From Atrina japonica (taxonomy: Eukaryota; Mollusca; Bivalvia; Pterioida; Pinnidae), in contig BROG01000006.1 in assembly GCA_030159075.1 (NCBI GenBank), forward strand, positions 746,501 to 810,500: 64,000 bases of DNA, read 5' to 3'. How positions within the stretch are numbered: position 1 is the stretch's first letter; each line of letters begins with the position of its first letter. Made by a program: the position numbers and the translations under genes. Under the pieces are notes generated by a model. The model saw nothing but the letters and a program-made list of their open reading frames with translations, did not search any database and was not told the origin of the DNA. Below are positions 60,101-64,000 of this stretch, piece by piece.

Positions 60101-60302
60101 AGACAGACTCATCCCCCCTCTCAGACTGTCACGCAATATGCATACACCTTCTTTCCAAATTCCATCATGTCGTACCCAAATTAGACAAAACTCCTTCTTT
60201 CCACGCACTATTAAAGACTGGAATCATCTCCCCCTGAACACTGTGATGAGCGACTCAGTTGAGTCGTTCAAAGCAGCTGTTTCAGCCTCCACACATCATT
60301 GA
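57174..60302 (+). CDS. LINE ORF2 polyprotein: partial PHD finger, endonuclease, reverse transcriptase
   Basis: Open from the 5' junction (1042 codons); the first ATG is at 57261 and leaves 1013 residues, but the frame before it encodes the second half of a PHD finger (CETCDQWYHIDC then WHCLIC), so the true N terminus is lost. Counting from 57261: an apurinic-type endonuclease at about residues 70-300 with LNVNFQS, TETW (about 104), GGDFN (about 211) and SDHD (about 283). The RT spans about 520-780, with PSKASGPD, MDFSKAFD (about 658), SGVPQGSVLGP (about 713) and FADDT (about 745). A thumb and C-terminal region contains AKYLGVTI and RRAARYV. All catalytic residues I can identify are present and there is no stop or frameshift, unlike every other element here. 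The protein would nick target DNA and copy element RNA. Without its own 5' end this copy probably lacks a promoter. Confidence 0.95.
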   Translation, partial: GIVCETCDQWYHIDCQNIHSNTYEQLHDSMISWHCLICDNPNYSTCPYDLHSTSVTPNPFESLNHITGIDESLKSPTNTFKPSHQSTPKQKKKVTSKSKTPLRVLNVNFQSIKRKQHLVRNIIESTKPDIIIGTETWLEPGIKNSEVFPEGFRIFRRDRKGQQGGGVLIAVKDHFISDEVEDLSPDDKCEIIWAKIEIVGCKSLYISSYYNPKTSDEQSLKWFDTSVRIASQIKNAALLIGGDFNLPNFDWKNKIIKPNSTYQKAHHYFCNTLDDLGLTQLVEQPTRKDNILDLVITNFPNQVPRIEITPGISDHDIVFLEFNITPAKIKQIPRNIPLYNKANWDNIKVEINNLNNKLQEKANILSVNDLWKEFKSSLNELVSQHVPHKKISSKPKTPWVTPKTKTLMKRRDRLYRKMKKSGNKDLKDKYKHLKHQVQKQLRHAYWNYIETIVTPKQDDNSFSNMKKFWSYIKSKKSDYNGVSSLKQDGRLISDPKQKSDSLNHQFQSVFSEAVNITPSEFKKDNYMQDTRHYPIMQDITIAPPGIEKLLRKLDPSKASGPDELKPRLLKELAHEISPILSLIFQKSLDTGDVPNDWRTAHVTPIYKKGSKYNPENYRPISLTCICCKILEHVVVSSIMTHADTHNILYPLQHGFRRFRSCETQLLEFIDDVSKNIEHSTQTDILIMDFSKAFDKVSHNLLTHKLNFLRHTRKNQQVDRKFLKSRTQAVVLEGVTSDYVPVQSGVPQGSVLGPSLFLFYINDIPVGLDSTIRLFADDTIAYLTIKSNKDCLTLQKDLDKLGIWEKKWKMAFHPDKCNVLSISKSKQPIKFDYNLHGQTLEHVTSAKYLGVTIQSDLKWNTHINNICKKANNTLGFLKRNLNINSASVKEQAYKSLVRPSVEYACSVWDPYFAEDINKLEMIQRRAARYVTCRHRNTSSVSDMLQHLQWRTLADRRTDYRLTMLYKIINDKVAIPKTDRLIPPLRLSRNMHTPSFQIPSCRTQIRQNSFFPRTIKDWNHLPLNTVMSDSVESFKAAVSASTHH

Positions 60303-60377
60303 ACTCACAACTCCAAGTAAATAGTTTTAATTCTTTCTTTAAATTTTAAATACTTTTTCCTAGCTTGCGCAACCCAC

Positions 60378-60430
60378 AGTGATGTAAACTTCAGCAAGTT
60401 GAAGGTGATCACTTACCAAACAGAAACAGA
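60378..60430 (+). promoter_or_regulatory. LINE 3' hairpin and terminal AAACAG repeats
   Basis: AGTGAT (60378) pairs with ATCACT (60408); inside it CTTCA (60389) pairs with TGAAG (60400) around a short loop. 'CAAACAGAAACAGAAAC' follows. In CR1/L2-type LINEs the 3' end is recognised by the RT; this role is inferred. Confidence 0.7.
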
Positions 60431-62763
60431 AACAATTATTCAGTGGTGAAGGAGAGAACTTGACTACAATATTCCCAGGAGAAGACATCTCGCCTTCCGG
60501 AAGTAGACTAACAAAATCTTAAAAGTCTTCCACTGGGACTCGAACACGTGTTGACTAAGATGAGATACCTGATGTTTTAAAATTATTTCTACACATATAT
60601 CAGTATGGACATTGAAAATAAAGCTATTGTTCTTTTGTGTTACATAAAATACTATATAAAAGATCGCCACCTGTCACGGCGAAAATTACAATTTAATACT
60701 TTTTATTAATCAACTAGAAAATTCCCGTAAAAATCACCATTGTGTTGGTGTAAACAGTTACTGTTATATTCAAGGATAGAAAAAATCAAAAGGTATTTAT
60801 TACCCTCTACTGTAATACTATTGGTCGCCACCATATAAGTGAAAAAAATGTTTAGTGTGGCGTAAAACACTTCAAAATTTTAAAACTTCAGTGTAAAGTC
60901 CGAAGGTATGTGAGGTCGCAAACATACGGAAAAAGATACAACACTTTTTTAAAGAAAAATAGTTAGTAAAATAACTTTCATTTCGTACACATTTACACTT
61001 TCTTTCATCTTTTACTACTCCACTCCCACTAAAGATTTGTATATATATACAAACAACAACACTTTAAAGATCAGAAGGAAAAGGAATCGCATCAATTAAC
61101 ACATTTTAAAATGGTGGAAGTGGGCATGTCCAGTTTACAGAAGCAATAATTCGTCTGAAATAAGTGTAAATGAAAAGAGTAGGCCGATTTAAGGTCAAAA
61201 TCGGCCGTGTTAAATGGCTAAAATGAAACCGAAGCTTTCACGAATTAATTTCTGCATAAAAGATACTATGGGTATTGTAGTTTACAAAAATGGAATTTAC
61301 CTTAGTTTTGTACATTTATGCCAAAGACCCACTGCTACAATTATATGAACTATAAGACTTTCCTTAAATTTAGCACATTTGGAGGTAAAATGCTCCAATT
61401 GTATATAGAGCCCAGGCCTGCCCCTAAATCATTTTGGTGTCAGTGTAACTATAATATCAGGCCATTTTTTATTTTGATATAATTTCAGTGGGGCTGGCCT
61501 GTGCTCATACCTAAAAAAAATATTTAAAAACTCACAAAGCAGCCGTTTTAAAAAAATATGCACATTGTAATCATGAACGAATATAAAACAATTGTCTTTG
61601 TTATGAAAGACTTGAACATAATTTGCTGGGAACAAAATAATACATTCCAATAGTAATGTATTTTAGTTGTAGATTTCTTTTCAAGAAACTATTTTAACAA
61701 AAACAATGAAATAACTTTCATTTCTTACACATTCACACTTTCTCTCATCTTTTACTATCCCACTCGAACTAAAGATTTGTATATACTTACAAACAACAAT
61801 ACTTTCAAACTCGGAAGGAAAAGGAATCGCAACAATTCAAACGTATTAAATTGGTAAATCAGCAAGTTCAGTTAAAAAAACAATAATTCGTCTGAAATTA
61901 GTGTAAATGAAAGATGTCGGCCCATTTAAGGTCATAATCGGACCTGATAAATGTCATAAATGAAACCGAAGCTTTGAGAAATCATTTGCTGCACAAAATA
62001 TGCCCCAAATTACATGAAATATAAGAATGTCCTTGAATTTTTGCACTTTTTGGAGGTAAAATGCTGCAATTGTATGTAAAGCCCAGACCTGCCCCTACAT
62101 CATTTTGATATCAGTGTAACTATAATATAAGTTTTTTAATTTTTATAAAATTTCTGTGGAGCAGGCATACATAGAAAAGCAAATTACAAATTCTCGAAGC
62201 AGCCATTTTAAAAAAAATGCTGCACATTGTAATCATGGACGAATACAACACAAATGTCTCTGTTGTGAAAGACCTAACCATAATTTGTTGGACACAAATT
62301 AATACATTTCCATTACTAATGTATTTTAGATGTAGATTTCTTTTCATCAAACTATTTTAAAGAAAAAATGAAATAACTTTCATTTCGTACACATTCACAC
62401 TTTTTCTCATTTTTTTACAATTCCACTCCCACTAAAGATTTGTAAATATTTACAAACAACAATACTTTAAAGAGCGGAAGGAAAAGGAATAGCATCAATT
62501 TACATATTTATAATTGGTGAAAATGGGCAAATCCAGTTCAAATAAACAATGATTCGTCTAAAATAAGTGTAAATGAAATTTAGACGGTTGATAACAGCAC
62601 ATTTTGGCCAAGTTATAGAGAAACTTGGTATTATCTTTCTATCGTAACAAATACTTTATACAATAATCACAATATTGTAATCGCTACCACCATATTCTGT
62701 TGGTTATGCAAATTTTATTTATTCTTAAACAGAAAATATACCTTTTTATTCTACACTCAACAA
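60431..62763 (+). repeat. higher-order repeat unit: module C of unit 1, then D1-D3 of unit 2
   Basis: Module C (60437-60825) leads into a SINE tail (60826-60900), then D modules starting at about 60965, 61690 and 62350. The distance from the LINE site at 60437 to the matching empty site at 62764 gives a period of about 2327 bp. D3 (62350-62763) is nearly identical to 56770-57173. Confidence 0.92.
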
Positions 62764-64000
62764 TTATTCAGTGGTGAAGGAGAGAACTCGACTACAATAT
62801 TCCCAGGAAAAGACATCTCGCCTTCCGGAAGTAGACTAACAAAATCTTAAAAGTCTTCCACTGGGACTCGAACACGTGTTGACTAAGATGAGATACCTGA
62901 TGTTACACATATGTCAGTATGGAAATTGAAAATAAAGCTAGTGTTCTTTTGTGTTACATAAAATACTATATAAAAGATCGCCACCTGTCACGGCGAAAGT
63001 TACAATTTAATACTTTTTATTAATCAACTAGAAAATTCCCATAAAAATCACCATTGTGTTGGTGTAAACAGTTACTGTTATATTCAAGGATAGAAAAAAT
63101 CAAAAGGTATTTATTACCCTCTACTGTAATACTATTGGTCGCCACCATATAAGTGAAAAAAATGTTTAGTGTGGCGTAAAACACACTTCAAAATTTTAAA
63201 ACTTCAGTGTAAAGTCCGAAGGTATGTGAGGTCGCAAACATACGGAAAAAGATACAACACTTTTTTAAAGAAAAATAGTTAGTAAAATAACTTTCATTTC
63301 GTACACATTTACACTTTCTTTCATCTTTTACTACTCCACTCCCACTAAAGATTTGTATATATGTACAAAAAACAACACTTTAAAGATCAGAAGGAAAAGG
63401 AATCGCATCAATTTACACATTTTAAAATGGTGGAAGTGGGCATGTCCAGTTTACAGAAGCAATAATTCGTCTGAAATAAGTGCAAATGAAAGGAGTAGGC
63501 CGATGTAAGGTCAAAATCGGCCGTGTTAAATGGCTAAAATGAAACAGCTTTCACGAATTAATTTCTGCATAAAAGATACTATGGGTATTGTAGTTTACAA
63601 AAATGGAATTTACCTTAGTTTTGTACATTTATGCCAAAGACCCACTGCTACAATTATATGAACTATAAGACTTTCCTTAAATTTAGCACATTTGGAGGTA
63701 AAATGCTCCAATTGTATATAGAGCCCAGGCCTGCCCCTAAATCATTTTGGTGTCAGTGTAACTATAATATCAGGCCGTTTTTTATTTTGATATAATTTCA
63801 GTGGGGTTGACCTGTGCTCATACCTAAAACAAAATTTAAAACTCACAAAGCAGCCATTTTCAAAAATTCTGCACATTGTAATCATGGACGAATATATTAC
63901 ATTTGTCTCTGTTATGAAAGACTTGAACATAATTTTCTGGGAACAAAATAATACATTTCCAATATTAATGTATTTTAGTTGTAGATTCTTTTCATAAAAG
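62764..64000 (+). repeat. higher-order repeat: module C of unit 2 and start of unit 3
   Basis: 62764-63285 is nearly identical to 60437-60960, and 63286-64000 to 60960-61690, up to the window edge. The array continues beyond the window. Minus-strand frames of 60-76 codons inside it are by-products. Confidence 0.92.

Larger units (their letters stand above)
57174..60430 (+). mobile_element. CR1/jockey-type LINE, 5'-truncated, intact ORF
   Basis: The borders come from the paralogous empty site at 62759-62763. AACAA lies at 57169-57173 and 60431-60435 and occurs once at 62759-62763. The 5' end falls inside the PHD finger, so the copy is truncated. The 3' end has a hairpin (arms 60378-60383 / 60408-60413 and 60389-60393 / 60400-60404) and ends in AAACAG repeats, like the short terminal repeats of CR1-group LINEs. 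Such elements insert by target-primed reverse transcription. Confidence 0.93.

Noticed and set aside
61429..63930. Minus-strand frames of 60-76 codons with similar proteins in the higher-order repeat
   Set aside because: They repeat because the DNA repeats; frames break differently in each module and no domain is seen.

Overview
This window is animal nuclear DNA, very probably from a bivalve mollusc. It is AT-rich, has no bacterial-style operons and shows no intact host gene. The inference rests on its mobile elements: a Naiad-type Penelope-like retroelement (PLE) with an N-terminal GIY-YIG nuclease, tRNA-headed SINEs whose bodies resemble molluscan SINEs, a CR1/jockey-type LINE with a PHD finger, a Tc1/mariner transposase relic, a PIF1-like helicase relic and a Ty3/gypsy-like gag-protease-LTR relic. 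The only intact long reading frame is the LINE polyprotein at 57174-60302. Almost everything else is broken transposon, satellite or unexplained AT-rich spacer.

Layout. 1-1.86 kb: 5' part of a Naiad-like PLE on the minus strand. 5.15-5.7 kb: the 3' end of a related PLE on the plus strand. 6-19 kb: AT-rich spacer with short dispersed repeats (PLE 3' tails, and families here named B, F, G and H) and small tandem duplications. 18.5-23.35 kb: three tandem-repeat fields, the last being a 3.5 kb palindromic satellite that reverses polarity near 22.9 kb and carries a 147-bp MITE and a PLE fragment. 23.4-27.5 kb: PLE and family B pieces. 27.5-32.3 kb: helicase relic, gag/protease relic, a C2H2 zinc-finger reading frame split by a PLE tail, then a solitary 3' LTR. 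32.3-34.8 kb: nothing recognised. 34.8-36 kb: mariner relic and a pogo-like repeat. 36.6-37.3 kb: 57-bp tandem array.

41-44 kb: a LINE reverse transcriptase (RT) fragment abuts a PLE RT whose catalytic motif is split by a family B insertion; an L1-type ORF1 fragment follows. 44.5-51.2 kb: tandem array of a composite unit, about 1.58 kb when complete, built from PLE RT pieces on the plus strand and L1-like ORF1 pieces on the minus strand, with a SINE inserted in the first unit. 51.2-64 kb: a higher-order repeat with a period of about 2.33 kb, into which the intact LINE inserted. A paralogous empty site in the next repeat unit gives the LINE's exact borders.

The retroelements supply RT, nuclease and helicase functions for their own spread; nothing here forms a host pathway. 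All assignments come from reading motifs by eye; no database search was run.
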